Shown piece after piece: positions 15,240 to 24,219 of a DNA stretch of 64,000 bases. Numbering within the stretch: position 1 is the first letter of the stretch; every line of letters starts with the position of its first letter. The notes beneath the pieces were generated by a model, which searched no databases, was not told the origin of the DNA, and worked only from the letters and a program-made list of their open reading frames with translations. The stretch is from contig NZ_AOHO01000074.1 in the NCBI RefSeq assembly GCF_000342005.1, positions 62,001-126,000 on the forward strand. Direction: 5' to 3'. The stretch is from Amycolatopsis decaplanina DSM 44594. GTDB taxonomy: Bacteria; Actinomycetota; Actinomycetes; Mycobacteriales; Pseudonocardiaceae. Both the position numbers and the translations under genes were made by a program.

Positions 15240-16877
15240 TCAGTGCAGCTTGTTGCGCAGCACCTTCCCGGTCGCGTTGCGCGGTAGCTCGTCGAGGAAC
15301 TCCACGTCACGCGGCACCTTGTACCGGGCCAGGTTGGCCTTGACGTACTCGCGCACGCCGTCGACGTCCAGTTCCGACTTCTCGGCCCGCACCACGAACG
15401 CCTTCAGCCGCTGCCCGAACTCGGGATCTTCGACGCCGACGACGGCGGCCTCGATCACGTCCTCGCGTTCGACCAGGAGGTTCTCCACCTCGATCGGGAA
15501 GACGTTCTCACCGCCGGAGACGATCATCTCGTCGTCGCGGCCGTCGATGAACAGCAGACCGTCCTCGTCGAAGTGGCCGACGTCGCCGCTGGAGAGCAGC
15601 CCGTCGATGATCTCCTTGTTGCGCCCGTCGGTGTAGCCCTGGAAGCTCAGCCCGCTGCCGACGAACACCCGGCCGGTGACATGCGGCTCGGTGATCTTGC
15701 CGCCCTTTTCGTCGTACAGCGCGACCTTGCAGCCCACCGGCGCGCGGCCGACCGTGCCCGGCGCCTTGCGCCAGTCCTCGGGCGTCGCGACCGTCGCGAC
15801 CGCGACCTCGGTAGAGCCGTAGAGGTTGTGCACGACGTCGCCGAACGCGGCGGTCGCGCGGTTCCCCAGGTCCGGGGACAGCGCGGAGCCGGCGACGAAG
15901 ATGATCCGCAGGCACGAGGTGTCGTACTTGGCGCGGACCTCCTCGGGCAGGTCGACGATCCGCTGCAGCATCGTCGGCACGAGGACCAGCGTGGTGCAGC
16001 GGTTCTCCGCGACCCCGCGCAACGTCTCCTCCGGCACGAACTTGCGCCGCATGACGACCTTCGAACCGAGCGCGAAGGACAGGATGAACTGCGACAACCC
16101 TGTGCCGTGGAACAGCGGCGCGCCCATGTAGGTCGCCTCGCCGGTCCGCAACGGGATGCGGTCGAGGAACTGCGCGGAGGCGAGTGCGGAGGTGTGCGGT
16201 CGCGGCGCGCCCTTCGGCGTCCCGGTGGTGCCGCTGGTCAGCAAGATGAACCCGCCCGGTTTGGCCGGCGCCGGCCACGGGCGGTCGTCGGTGCTGGCGA
16301 CCAGTTCGGTGACGATCGGGATCTCGTGCCCGGAGAGCTCGGCGTCCGTATCGACCCACGCGAGGTAGTGGTCGACGTCACCCTCGACAGCGTCCAGCAG
16401 GTCGGTGAACTCCTGGTCGTACACGAGCGCGGTGACACCTTCGCGCTTCGCGACGTCCGCGAGCTGTGGTTTGGCGAACCCGGTGTTCATCAGCAGCAGT
16501 TTGGCGCCGAGTTTGCCCGAGGCGAGCATCGTCAGCACGAGACCGCGGTGGTCACGGCACAGCGCGGCGATCACCGAACCAGGGCCGAGGCCACGCTCGG
16601 ACCACGCCCTGGCCAGCGCGTTCGACTGGGTGTCGAGCTGCTTGAAGGTCAGCGGGCCCAGTTCGTCGATGATGCCGGTCGCGGTCGGGTCCCGGCGAGC
16701 GGCGATCATGTTCGCCCCGGCGAACGGGCCCCACTTCCGCACCATGACCAGCGAACGCAGGCCCTCGTCGACCCGCGGGATCGGGAGCAGCCCCGCTTGG
16801 CGCATCACGTCGATGCTGCGCACGGTCTCGGTCACCTTGCCCGCCACCAGGGTGGCGAGGCCGGTGGGGTTTCTCAT
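15240..16877 (-). CDS. Fatty acyl-CoA/AMP ligase (FadD-like)
   Basis: 545-aa ANL-family enzyme activating a fatty acid through an acyl-adenylate. ATP loop ILLTSGTTGTPKGAPR (about 205), LYGSTEVAVAT (about 360), DGRDDEMIVSGGENVFPIEVEN (about 450) and the catalytic Lys in LPRNATGKVLRNKLH at the end. N-terminus resembles mycobacterial FadD12-type ligases. Start ATG at MRNPTG, with a strong GGAGGT 7 bases upstream. Monocistronic. A 6-base-arm palindrome sits in its divergent promoter region. Confidence 0.87.
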   Translation of the reverse strand: MRNPTGLATLVAGKVTETVRSIDVMRQAGLLPIPRVDEGLRSLVMVRKWGPFAGANMIAARRDPTATGIIDELGPLTFKQLDTQSNALARAWSERGLGPGSVIAALCRDHRGLVLTMLASGKLGAKLLLMNTGFAKPQLADVAKREGVTALVYDQEFTDLLDAVEGDVDHYLAWVDTDAELSGHEIPIVTELVASTDDRPWPAPAKPGGFILLTSGTTGTPKGAPRPHTSALASAQFLDRIPLRTGEATYMGAPLFHGTGLSQFILSFALGSKVVMRRKFVPEETLRGVAENRCTTLVLVPTMLQRIVDLPEEVRAKYDTSCLRIIFVAGSALSPDLGNRATAAFGDVVHNLYGSTEVAVATVATPEDWRKAPGTVGRAPVGCKVALYDEKGGKITEPHVTGRVFVGSGLSFQGYTDGRNKEIIDGLLSSGDVGHFDEDGLLFIDGRDDEMIVSGGENVFPIEVENLLVEREDVIEAAVVGVEDPEFGQRLKAFVVRAEKSELDVDGVREYVKANLARYKVPRDVEFLDELPRNATGKVLRNKLH

Positions 16878-16948
16878 CCGGGCACCTCCGTTGCTGCTGC
16901 GGCGAGACGCCATGCCGCCCGCGGTTCGCGTACCGGCGGTATGGGGTT

Positions 16949-16964
16949 GCTACTCGACAGTAGC
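16949..16964. promoter_or_regulatory. Short palindrome upstream of FadD-like gene
   Basis: GCTACT, CGAC, AGTAGC: perfect 6-base arms about 70 bases upstream of the FadD start, in the gap to the divergent polymerase gene. Could be a TetR-type operator. Weak evidence from symmetry alone. Confidence 0.3.
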
Positions 16965-17076
16965 CGACCGATAGCGCAGGCGCACTAGCCCTCCCCGCCC
17001 CACCACCACCCTCAACGGACAGCTGCGCTGACCCCCACACCCAAGTGACAGAAATGTCGGGGGGAACCACCACAAT

Positions 17077-18783
17077 GTGAGTGTGCAGGCGATCGCAGGT
17101 CAAGAGGAGGATGGCGACTTCGCGATCTCTCTTTCCGGGCAGCCGCCGCGGCGGGGCCTGAAGCTTCCGGAGTTCGTCGACGAAGTACGGCGTCTGGAGG
17201 CGGAGCACTCTCCCCGCTGGGTGTTCCCGTCGGCCGAAGGGACATACCCGGCGCTGATCAAGGCGGGCGTCCGGGTGCGGCGCTGTCACGACCTGGCGCT
17301 GACCGAGGGATTGCTCCTTGGCCACGAGGGCCGCCCACAGGAGTCGCGGAGCCTGCTTGCCGCGCTGGCCAGGGCGAACGGGCAGGAGGCGCCCGCCGAC
17401 GAGCCGCCGCTCTGGACCGAGGACGACCAGCCGACGCTGTTCGAGACACGGGGCCCGCGGCTGCCCTCCGGCGTCACTGTGCTCGACGCGGCGCGCCGGG
17501 TGCTGGCCGAACAGGAAAAGCGGGTCGCGCTCACTGATCATCCGGAGCGGCTTCGGCTGCTCTTCGCGGCGGAATCGGCGAGCGCGCTGGCGGCCGCCGA
17601 GATGTCGGCCGACGGGCTGCCGTGGCGGGCCGACCTGCACCTCGAGCTGCTCGCCGAGCAGCTCGGCCCCCGTGTACCGGCCGGGCACCGGCCGAAGCGG
17701 CTGGTCGAACTGGCGGCGAAGATCAGCGACGCGTTCGGCGGACGGCCGGTCAATCCGGACGCCCCGGCCAGCGTCGTCCGGGCGCTCGGGCGGGAGGGCA
17801 TCGAGGTCACGTCGGCCAGGAAGTACCTGCTGCGCGACATCGACCACCCCGCCGTCCCGCCACTGCTGGAGTACAAGGAACTCGCACGGCTGCATTCGGC
17901 CAACGGCTGGACGTGGCTCGACGAGTGGGTGCGCGACGGCCGGTTCCGCCCGCACTACGTCGTCGGCGGGGTCGTTTCCGGCCGCTGGGCGAGCCGGGGC
18001 GGTGGCGCGCTGCAGATCCCGAAGATCCTCCGGACCTGCGTCCGGGCCGATCCGGGCTGGAAACTGGTGGTCGCCGACGCCGCCCAGCTGGAGCCGCGGG
18101 TGCTGACCGCGTTGTCAGGGGACCGCAAGCTGGCCGAAGTCGCCGCGGCCACGGATCTGTACGCGAGCCTCGCCGAGGCGATGTTCTCCGGAGCGCGCCG
18201 GGTGCCGGTGCCCGCCTGGGACGACAGGGACGACCGTGACCGGGCGAAGATCGCGATGCTGTCGGCGATGTACGGCGGCACGTCCGGAGAGGCGGGACCG
18301 CTGCTGGCGTTGCTGCGGAACAGGTTCCCGGACGCGGTGTCCTATGTGGAGCGTGCCGCCCAGGCCGGGGAACGCGGTGAGCGCGTCCGGTCCCGGCTGG
18401 GCCGGACCTCGCCGGCGCCGTCGGAGGCCTGGCGCGCGCTGACCGGCGGGAGCGCGGAGGACGAGGCCGCCGAGATGAAGGCGCGCCAGGCGTCACGCAA
18501 CTGGGGCCGGTTCACCCGGAACTTCGTCGTGCAGGCGAGCGCGGCGGACATGACCGCTGTCCTGCTGGCGACCCTGCGGAGCAGGCTCCCCTCCCCCGCG
18601 CATCTGGTGTTCTTCCAGCACGACGAAGTCCTGGTGCACACCCCGGCCGAGTTCGCCGACGAGGTATCGAAGTCCATTGTGGACAGCATGACCGAGGCGG
18701 CGCGGATGCTGTTCGGGGCCGCCTGCCCGGTACGGTTCCCGCTGCACATCGCCGCCGTGGACACCTACGCGGACGCGAAGTGA
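17077..18783 (+). CDS. Family A DNA polymerase-like protein (bifunctional exonuclease/polymerase annotation)
   Basis: 568-aa actinobacterial family A polymerase, much shorter than PolA, with no 5' nuclease domain. Polymerase motifs: A as VVADAAQLEPRVL (about 330; catalytic Asp kept), B as RDRAKIAMLSAMYGGTSGEAG (about 387; Lys and Tyr kept), C as FFQHDEVLVH (about 513). The N-terminal third occupies the place of the 3'-5' exonuclease, but I see no DxE motif, so proofreading is doubtful. It may act in repair synthesis. GTG start uncertain: no clear ribosome site, and another GTG lies two codons on. Convergent with hrpA across a phased repeat array. Confidence 0.8.
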   Translation: MSVQAIAGQEEDGDFAISLSGQPPRRGLKLPEFVDEVRRLEAEHSPRWVFPSAEGTYPALIKAGVRVRRCHDLALTEGLLLGHEGRPQESRSLLAALARANGQEAPADEPPLWTEDDQPTLFETRGPRLPSGVTVLDAARRVLAEQEKRVALTDHPERLRLLFAAESASALAAAEMSADGLPWRADLHLELLAEQLGPRVPAGHRPKRLVELAAKISDAFGGRPVNPDAPASVVRALGREGIEVTSARKYLLRDIDHPAVPPLLEYKELARLHSANGWTWLDEWVRDGRFRPHYVVGGVVSGRWASRGGGALQIPKILRTCVRADPGWKLVVADAAQLEPRVLTALSGDRKLAEVAAATDLYASLAEAMFSGARRVPVPAWDDRDDRDRAKIAMLSAMYGGTSGEAGPLLALLRNRFPDAVSYVERAAQAGERGERVRSRLGRTSPAPSEAWRALTGGSAEDEAAEMKARQASRNWGRFTRNFVVQASAADMTAVLLATLRSRLPSPAHLVFFQHDEVLVHTPAEFADEVSKSIVDSMTEAARMLFGAACPVRFPLHIAAVDTYADAK

Positions 18784-18794
18784 GTTCCGCCCCC

Positions 18795-19024
18795 GATCAC
18801 GCGAGTTCGTCCTCCAATCACGCGTGTCGTCCGTTCAATCACGCGAGTCCCGCTTCCAATCACGCGAGTTCCGACCCCAATCACGCGAGTCCGGCCTCCA
18901 CGTCGCGGAGCGCGTGATCAGCCGGACGGCTCGCGTGATCAGATGGACGACACACGTGATCAGGCGGCGAACTCGCGTGATTGGGCGCGGGACTCGCGTG
19001 ATTGAAGGCGGAACTCGCGTGATC
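18795..19024. repeat. Phased inverted array of 11-mers, exact 21-bp period
   Basis: Five copies of (A/G)ATCACGCG(A/T)G start at 18795, 18816, 18837, 18858 and 18879. Six inverted copies (CTCGCGTGAT(T/C) type) start at 18909, 18930, 18951, 18972, 18993 and 19014. Every step is 21 bp, and the first five pairs are symmetric about 18899. The 10-bp spacers are not complementary across the axis, and variant units (18816, 18951) lack compensating changes. The last unit overlaps the hrpA stop. Between two convergent genes. Confidence 0.9.
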
Positions 19025-22000
19025 AGGCGGCGGCGTCGTCGAGGGCGCGGATGACGCGTTTCAGGGAGACGGGGTGGGCGGTACCCAGCGTCTGGGCGAA
19101 GAAGCTGACCCGCAGTTCCTCGATCATCCACCGGATCTCCCGCAGCGCGGGAGAACTCGTCCCCGGCGGAACCGCGTCGAGCGCGGCCTGATACTCGTTA
19201 CGCAGCCACGCGATGTCGCCGGTGCGCTGGATGTCGCGCGTGGGCTCGGTCGGGAGTTTCTCCAGCCGCCGTTCGATCCCCCGCAGGTAGCGGACGACGT
19301 GCTTCAGCCTGTCCTGCCCGGTTTCGGTGACGAAACCCTTGTACACCAAGCCGTCCAGCTGCGCCCGGATGTCCGCGAGCGAATCCGCCGGGCCCCTGGT
19401 GTCGGCCAGCCGCGTTTCGACGTCGTTGGCCGCGCGCAGGATCTTCTCGACGTCGGTCAGCACGTCGAGCACCCCGGGATTCAGCCCGGCGCGCACCTTT
19501 TCCAGCAGGACGGCGAATCCGGCTTCGTCCCAGCGCGGACCACCGTTGTCGGCCACGAGTTTGTCGACCGCGCAGTCGACGCAGTCTTCGAGCAGGGCCG
19601 CCACCGAGCCGTGCGGATTCCGGTTCAGCACGAGTTTCGACGAGTTGCCGAGGTTGCGGGTGATGAACTTCATCGGCGACGCGATGTTCAACCGCAGCAT
19701 CCGCCGCGTGCCCGCCCACATCGATTGTTCCTGCTGGCCCGGCGTGTCCAGCAGCCGCACCGCCACGGAACCGCCTTCGTCGACCAGCGCCGGATACGCC
19801 TTGACGTCGTGTCCGCGCTGTTTGCTCGCGAACACCTTCGGCAGTTCGCCGAACGCGGGCGTCGTCAGGCCCTCGCGCTCGATGCTGTCGGCGGCCTTGG
19901 AGATCGTCGCCCGCACCTGGCCGCTCAAGTCTCGTTTGAGCGCCTCGATGTCCTTGCCCTCGGACACCTTCTTGCCCCGGACGTCGACCACGCGGAAGGT
20001 CATCTTCAAATGCTCGGGGATCGCCGACGGCTGCCAGGCGTCGTCGGGGATCACCACCCCGCGCAGGGCTTCCAATTCGTCGGCGACGGCGTGCCGCAGC
20101 GGCCCGTCGGCCGGGCCGACCCGCGCCAACACCAGTTTCGCGTGATCGGGCGCCGGCACGAAGTTGCGCCGGATCGCCTTGGGCAGCGACTTGATCAGCT
20201 GCGTCACCAGTTCTTCGCGCAGACCGGGGACCTGCCAGTCGAAGCCGTCCGCGGTGACCTGGTTCAGCACCGGCAGCGGGATGTGCACGGTGACGCCGTC
20301 CGCGTCGGCACCCGGCTCGAACTGGTACGTCAGTTTGAAGGTCTGGCTGCCCTGCGTCCAGAAGTCGGGGTAGTCGGCCTCGCGCACGCCGCCCGCGGTC
20401 TCGTTGATGAGCATCGTCTTCTCGAAGCTCAGCAGGTCGGGCTCGGTGTGCCGCGCCTTCTTCCACCAGCTGTCGAAATGCCGCGCGGAGACGACGTCGG
20501 CCGGGACACGCTGGTCGTAGAACTCGAACAGCGTCTCGTCGTCGACCAGGATGTCGCGGCGGCGGGCCCGGTTCTCCAGGTCCTCGACCTCGTCGAGCAG
20601 CGCGCGGTTCTCGGAGAAGAACTTGTGCCTGGTCTCCCAGTCGCCCTCGACGAGTGCGTGCCGGATGAACAGTTCGCGGCTCGTCTCCGGGTCGATGCGG
20701 CCGTAGTTGACCCGGCGGTCGGCGACGAGCGGAACGCCGTACAGGGTCACCTTCTCGAGCGCCATCACCGCGCCCTGCTTGCGTTCCCAATGCGGCTCGG
20801 AGTAATTCCGCTTCACCACGTGACCGGCGAGCGGCTCGACCCATTCCGGCTCGATCCGCGCGTTGACCCGGCCCCACAGCCGCGAGGTCTCGACCAGTTC
20901 GGCCGACATGACGAACCGCGGCTGCTTCTTGAACAACGCCGAACCCGGGAACACCGAGAACCGCGCCCCGCGCGCGCCGAGGTAGTCGCCCTTGGCCGGG
21001 TCTTTGAGGCCCACGTGCGACAACAGCCCGGCGATCAGCGACGTGTGCACACGTTGCGGATCGACCGGGCCGGAGGTGCCGAGGGTGATGCCGAGCGGTT
21101 TGGCCAGCTGACGCAGCTGGCTGAAGATGTCCTGCCATTCGCGGATGCGCAGGTAGTTCAGGTACTCGTTGCGGCACATCCGGCGGAACTGGTTGGTGGA
21201 CAACGCCTTCTGCTGCTCGCTGACGTACTCCCACAGGTTCAGGTACGCCAGGAAGTCGGAAGTCTTGTCCGCGAACCGCGCGTGCTGCTCGTCCGCCGCC
21301 TGCTGCTTCTCCGCCGGCCGCTCACGCGGGTCCTGAATGGACAGTGCGGCCGCGATGATCATCACTTCGCGGACGCAGCCGTTGCGCGAGGCCTCCAGCA
21401 CCATCCGCGCCATCCGCGGGTCGACCGGGAGCTGCGCGAGCTTGCGGCCGGTTTCGGTGAGCTTCTTGCCGTCCGACATCTCGAACGCGCCGAGTTCCTG
21501 CAGCAACTGGACACCGTCGGTGACCTGACGGCGGTCCGGCGGTTCCACGAAGGGGAACGCCGCGATGTCGCCGAGCCCGAGGGAGGTCATCTGCAGGATG
21601 ACCGACGCGAGGTTGGTCCGCAGGATCTCCGGATCGGTGAACTCGGGCCGGGCGTCGAAGTCGTCCTCGGAGTACAGGCGGATGCAGATACCGTCGGACG
21701 TCCGGCCGCAGCGGCCCTTGCGCTGGTTCGCCGACGCCTGCGAGACCGGCTCGATCGGCAGCCGCTGCACCTTGGTGCGGTGGCTGTAGCGCGAGATCCT
21801 CGCGGTGCCGGGGTCGACGACGTACTTGATGCCGGGCACGGTCAGCGAGGTCTCGGCGACGTTCGTCGCGAGCACGACACGGCGGCCGGTGTGGCGCTGG
21901 AACACCCGATGCTGGTCCGACGACGAAAGCCGGGCGTACAGCGGGAGGATCTCGGTGTTCTTCAGGTCTTGTTTGGACAAGGCGTCCGCCGCGTCGCGGA

Positions 22001-22904
22001 TCTCCCGCTCGCCGGAGAGGAACACCAGGATGTCTCCGGGGCCCTCGTGCTGGAGTTCGTCGACGGCGTCGCAGATGGCCTGCGTCTGGTCGCGATCCTG
22101 ATCGGCGTCCGGATCGTCCGGGTCGATGATCGGCCGGTAGCGCACCTCCACCGGATACGTCCGGCCGGAGACCTCGACGATCGGCGCGTCGTCGAAGTGC
22201 TTGGAGAACCGCTCCGGGTCGATCGTCGCCGAAGTGATGATCACCTTGAGATCGGGGCGGCGCGGCAGGAGCTGCTTGACGTAGCCGAGGATGAAGTCGA
22301 TGTTGAGGCTGCGCTCGTGCGCCTCGTCGATGATCAGCGTGTCGTACTGCCGCAGCATCCGGTCGGTCTGGATCTCGGCGAGCAGGATGCCGTCGGTCAT
22401 CAGCTTGACCAGCGTGTCCTGGCCGGACTGGTCGGTGAACCGGACCTTGTAGCCGACGGTCTCGCCGAGTTCGGTGTTCAGCTCGGAGGCGATGCGATCG
22501 GCGACCGTGCGCGCGGCCAGCCGCCTGGGCTGCGTGTGCCCGATCTGGCCCCGGATGCCGCGACCGAGTTCGAGGCAGATCTTCGGCAGCTGGGTCGTCT
22601 TCCCGGACCCGGTCTCGCCCGCGACGATCACCACCTGGTGGTCGCGGATGGCCTCGGCGATCTCGTCCTTGCGCTGACTGACCGGCAGCTCTTCGGGGAA
22701 CGAGATCTTCGGGACGCTGTCGCGCCTGCGGGTGATCCGGAGTTCGGCGGCCTCGATGTCGGCCTCGATCCGCGCGGCGACGCTCTGGGCGTCGCGCGCT
22801 TTCCGGGCACCGTCGAGCCGGCGCCGGAGGCGGTGCTCGTCGCGCGACATCAATTCGGGCAGGCGAGCGCGCAGGGCGCCGAGCGGGGAAGGTTGAGCAG
22901 CCAT
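19023..22904 (-). CDS. hrpA: DEAH-box ATP-dependent RNA helicase HrpA
   Basis: 1293-aa helicase, the usual HrpA length. Walker A GETGSGKTTQ (about 96-105), Walker B DEAHERS, motif III SATID, then QRKGRCGRTSDGICIRLY (motif VI) and the long HrpA-specific C-terminal domain. HrpA unwinds or remodels RNA, and in E. coli rescues stalled ribosomes. Start ATG at MAAQPSP; the longer in-frame reading crosses into the repeat upstream and has no support. The stop codon lies in the last unit of the phased array. Confidence 0.95.
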   Translation of the reverse strand: MAAQPSPLGALRARLPELMSRDEHRLRRRLDGARKARDAQSVAARIEADIEAAELRITRRRDSVPKISFPEELPVSQRKDEIAEAIRDHQVVIVAGETGSGKTTQLPKICLELGRGIRGQIGHTQPRRLAARTVADRIASELNTELGETVGYKVRFTDQSGQDTLVKLMTDGILLAEIQTDRMLRQYDTLIIDEAHERSLNIDFILGYVKQLLPRRPDLKVIITSATIDPERFSKHFDDAPIVEVSGRTYPVEVRYRPIIDPDDPDADQDRDQTQAICDAVDELQHEGPGDILVFLSGEREIRDAADALSKQDLKNTEILPLYARLSSSDQHRVFQRHTGRRVVLATNVAETSLTVPGIKYVVDPGTARISRYSHRTKVQRLPIEPVSQASANQRKGRCGRTSDGICIRLYSEDDFDARPEFTDPEILRTNLASVILQMTSLGLGDIAAFPFVEPPDRRQVTDGVQLLQELGAFEMSDGKKLTETGRKLAQLPVDPRMARMVLEASRNGCVREVMIIAAALSIQDPRERPAEKQQAADEQHARFADKTSDFLAYLNLWEYVSEQQKALSTNQFRRMCRNEYLNYLRIREWQDIFSQLRQLAKPLGITLGTSGPVDPQRVHTSLIAGLLSHVGLKDPAKGDYLGARGARFSVFPGSALFKKQPRFVMSAELVETSRLWGRVNARIEPEWVEPLAGHVVKRNYSEPHWERKQGAVMALEKVTLYGVPLVADRRVNYGRIDPETSRELFIRHALVEGDWETRHKFFSENRALLDEVEDLENRARRRDILVDDETLFEFYDQRVPADVVSARHFDSWWKKARHTEPDLLSFEKTMLINETAGGVREADYPDFWTQGSQTFKLTYQFEPGADADGVTVHIPLPVLNQVTADGFDWQVPGLREELVTQLIKSLPKAIRRNFVPAPDHAKLVLARVGPADGPLRHAVADELEALRGVVIPDDAWQPSAIPEHLKMTFRVVDVRGKKVSEGKDIEALKRDLSGQVRATISKAADSIEREGLTTPAFGELPKVFASKQRGHDVKAYPALVDEGGSVAVRLLDTPGQQEQSMWAGTRRMLRLNIASPMKFITRNLGNSSKLVLNRNPHGSVAALLEDCVDCAVDKLVADNGGPRWDEAGFAVLLEKVRAGLNPGVLDVLTDVEKILRAANDVETRLADTRGPADSLADIRAQLDGLVYKGFVTETGQDRLKHVVRYLRGIERRLEKLPTEPTRDIQRTGDIAWLRNEYQAALDAVPPGTSSPALREIRWMIEELRVSFFAQTLGTAHPVSLKRVIRALDDAAA

Positions 22905-22972
22905 GACCGGCACCAGGATAGCCCTGCGTGACGATCCGGGCCTCCGAATATCCCGCACGTCACCACCACAAC

Positions 22973-23037
22973 CGCAATTCGGCACCTGGTTGCGATAGTT
23001 GGCAGAGCGAACTATCGCAACCAGGTGCCGAATTGCG
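22973..23037. repeat. 28-bp-arm perfect inverted repeat (CGCAATT family)
   Basis: Perfect 28-base arms (start CGCAATTCGGCACCTGG, end TTGCGATAGTT) around a 9-base loop. Each arm contains one copy of the dispersed 22-base CGCAATT unit. It lies 5 bases after the lactate-monooxygenase-like stop and about 70 bases before hrpA on the same strand. Probable terminator of the former. Confidence 0.8.
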
Positions 23038-23042
23038 AGGGG

Positions 23043-24206
23043 TCAGGAGTGCCGCAGGGAGGCGGGGGTGAGGTCGGCGAGGGTGCGGTGCCCGGACAGG
23101 CCCATGGTCAGGTCGAGGTCGGCGAGCAGGCTCCGCAGCACGTGCCGGACACCCGCCTCCCCCGCGTGCGCCAGCCCGTACACCCACGGCCGCCCCACCA
23201 GCACGGCCTTGGCCCCGAGCGCGAGCGCCTTGGCGATGTCGGCGCCGGTGCGGATCCCGGAGTCGAACAGGATCTCGAGCCGGTCGCCGACCGCGGCCAC
23301 GATCTCCGGGAGGGCGTCGAGCGAGGCGACCGCGCCGTCGACCTGGCGGCCACCGTGGTTGGACACGACGATCCCGTCCATCCCGGCGTCGACGGCGCGG
23401 CGCGCGTCGTCGGGGTGCTGGATGCCTTTGAGCACGATCGGCCCGTCCCAGTGCTCGCGCAGGAACGGCAGCCGGTCCCAGGTGCTGTCGGTGCCGGTGA
23501 TCATCGAGATCCAGCGCAGGATCGCGGTGGGCGGATCCTCTTCCGGCGTCTTCTCCAGCAGGCCGCGGAACACCGGATCGCTGAGCGGGACGCCGAGCCC
23601 CTCGCCCTTGATGAACGGCAGGTACGCGTGGTCGAGGTCGTTCGGGCGCCACGCGAGGGTCCAGGTGTCGAGCGTGACCACGAGCGTGGTGAAGCCCGCC
23701 GCCTTCGCCCGCGCCAGGATGCTCGCGCAGACGTCGTTGTCGGTCGGCCAGTACAGCTGGAACCAGCGCGGCCCCTCACCACTGGCTTCGGCGACGTCCT
23801 CGATGCTCGTGGACGACGCCGTCGACATGACGTAGGGCAGGCCGACCGACGCCGCGGCCCGCGCGGCCGCCGGTTCGGCTCCCTCGTGCACGATCGACTG
23901 GACGCCGACCGGTGCCAGCAGCACCGGCGCCGGTACCGGCGTCCCCAGTACCGTCGCCGACAGATCGCGTTCGGTGGCGCCGGTGAGCATCCGGGGCACC
24001 AGGCGCCAGCGGTCGAACGCCTCGCGGTTGGCGCGTGCGGTGGCGCCGGAACCGGCCGATCCCGCGACGTACCAGAACGGGCCGGGCCCGAGGATCTCCC
24101 GCGCCGACTCCTCCAGTTTCGTGGCGTCGGTGGAGCACGGCGGGAAGGTCCCGCCGAGTCCCTGCAGGTAGATCTCGTTCTGGTAGCCGCCGAACCACTC
24201 CGTCAC
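23043..24206 (-). CDS. Lactate 2-monooxygenase-like FMN alpha-hydroxy acid oxidase
   Basis: 387-aa FMN TIM-barrel enzyme oxidising L-lactate or a related 2-hydroxy acid. YQNEIYLQGLGG at the N-terminus and LDTWTLAWRPNDLDHAYLPF are reminiscent of mycobacterial lactate monooxygenase. Catalytic His/Arg lie in VVSNHGGRQVDGA (about 290); FMN phosphate contacts in DSGIRTGADIAKAL and VGRPWVYGLA. GTG start with a perfect AGGAGG 5 bases upstream. Follows the antiporter gene by 13 bases, but the strong ribosome site suggests it can be translated independently. Oxidase versus monooxygenase activity cannot be told by eye. Confidence 0.85.
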   Translation of the reverse strand: MTEWFGGYQNEIYLQGLGGTFPPCSTDATKLEESAREILGPGPFWYVAGSAGSGATARANREAFDRWRLVPRMLTGATERDLSATVLGTPVPAPVLLAPVGVQSIVHEGAEPAAARAAASVGLPYVMSTASSTSIEDVAEASGEGPRWFQLYWPTDNDVCASILARAKAAGFTTLVVTLDTWTLAWRPNDLDHAYLPFIKGEGLGVPLSDPVFRGLLEKTPEEDPPTAILRWISMITGTDSTWDRLPFLREHWDGPIVLKGIQHPDDARRAVDAGMDGIVVSNHGGRQVDGAVASLDALPEIVAAVGDRLEILFDSGIRTGADIAKALALGAKAVLVGRPWVYGLAHAGEAGVRHVLRSLLADLDLTMGLSGHRTLADLTPASLRHS

Positions 24207-24219
24207 CCAGGCCTCCTAG

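Noticed and set aside
18795..19024. CRISPR-like array
   Set aside because: Units are 11 bp with 10-bp spacers and the second half is inverted. There are no cas genes, and repeat and spacer are far too short.
19074..22931. 1285-codon open frame opposite hrpA
   Set aside because: Shadow of hrpA with biased composition and no recognisable domain.
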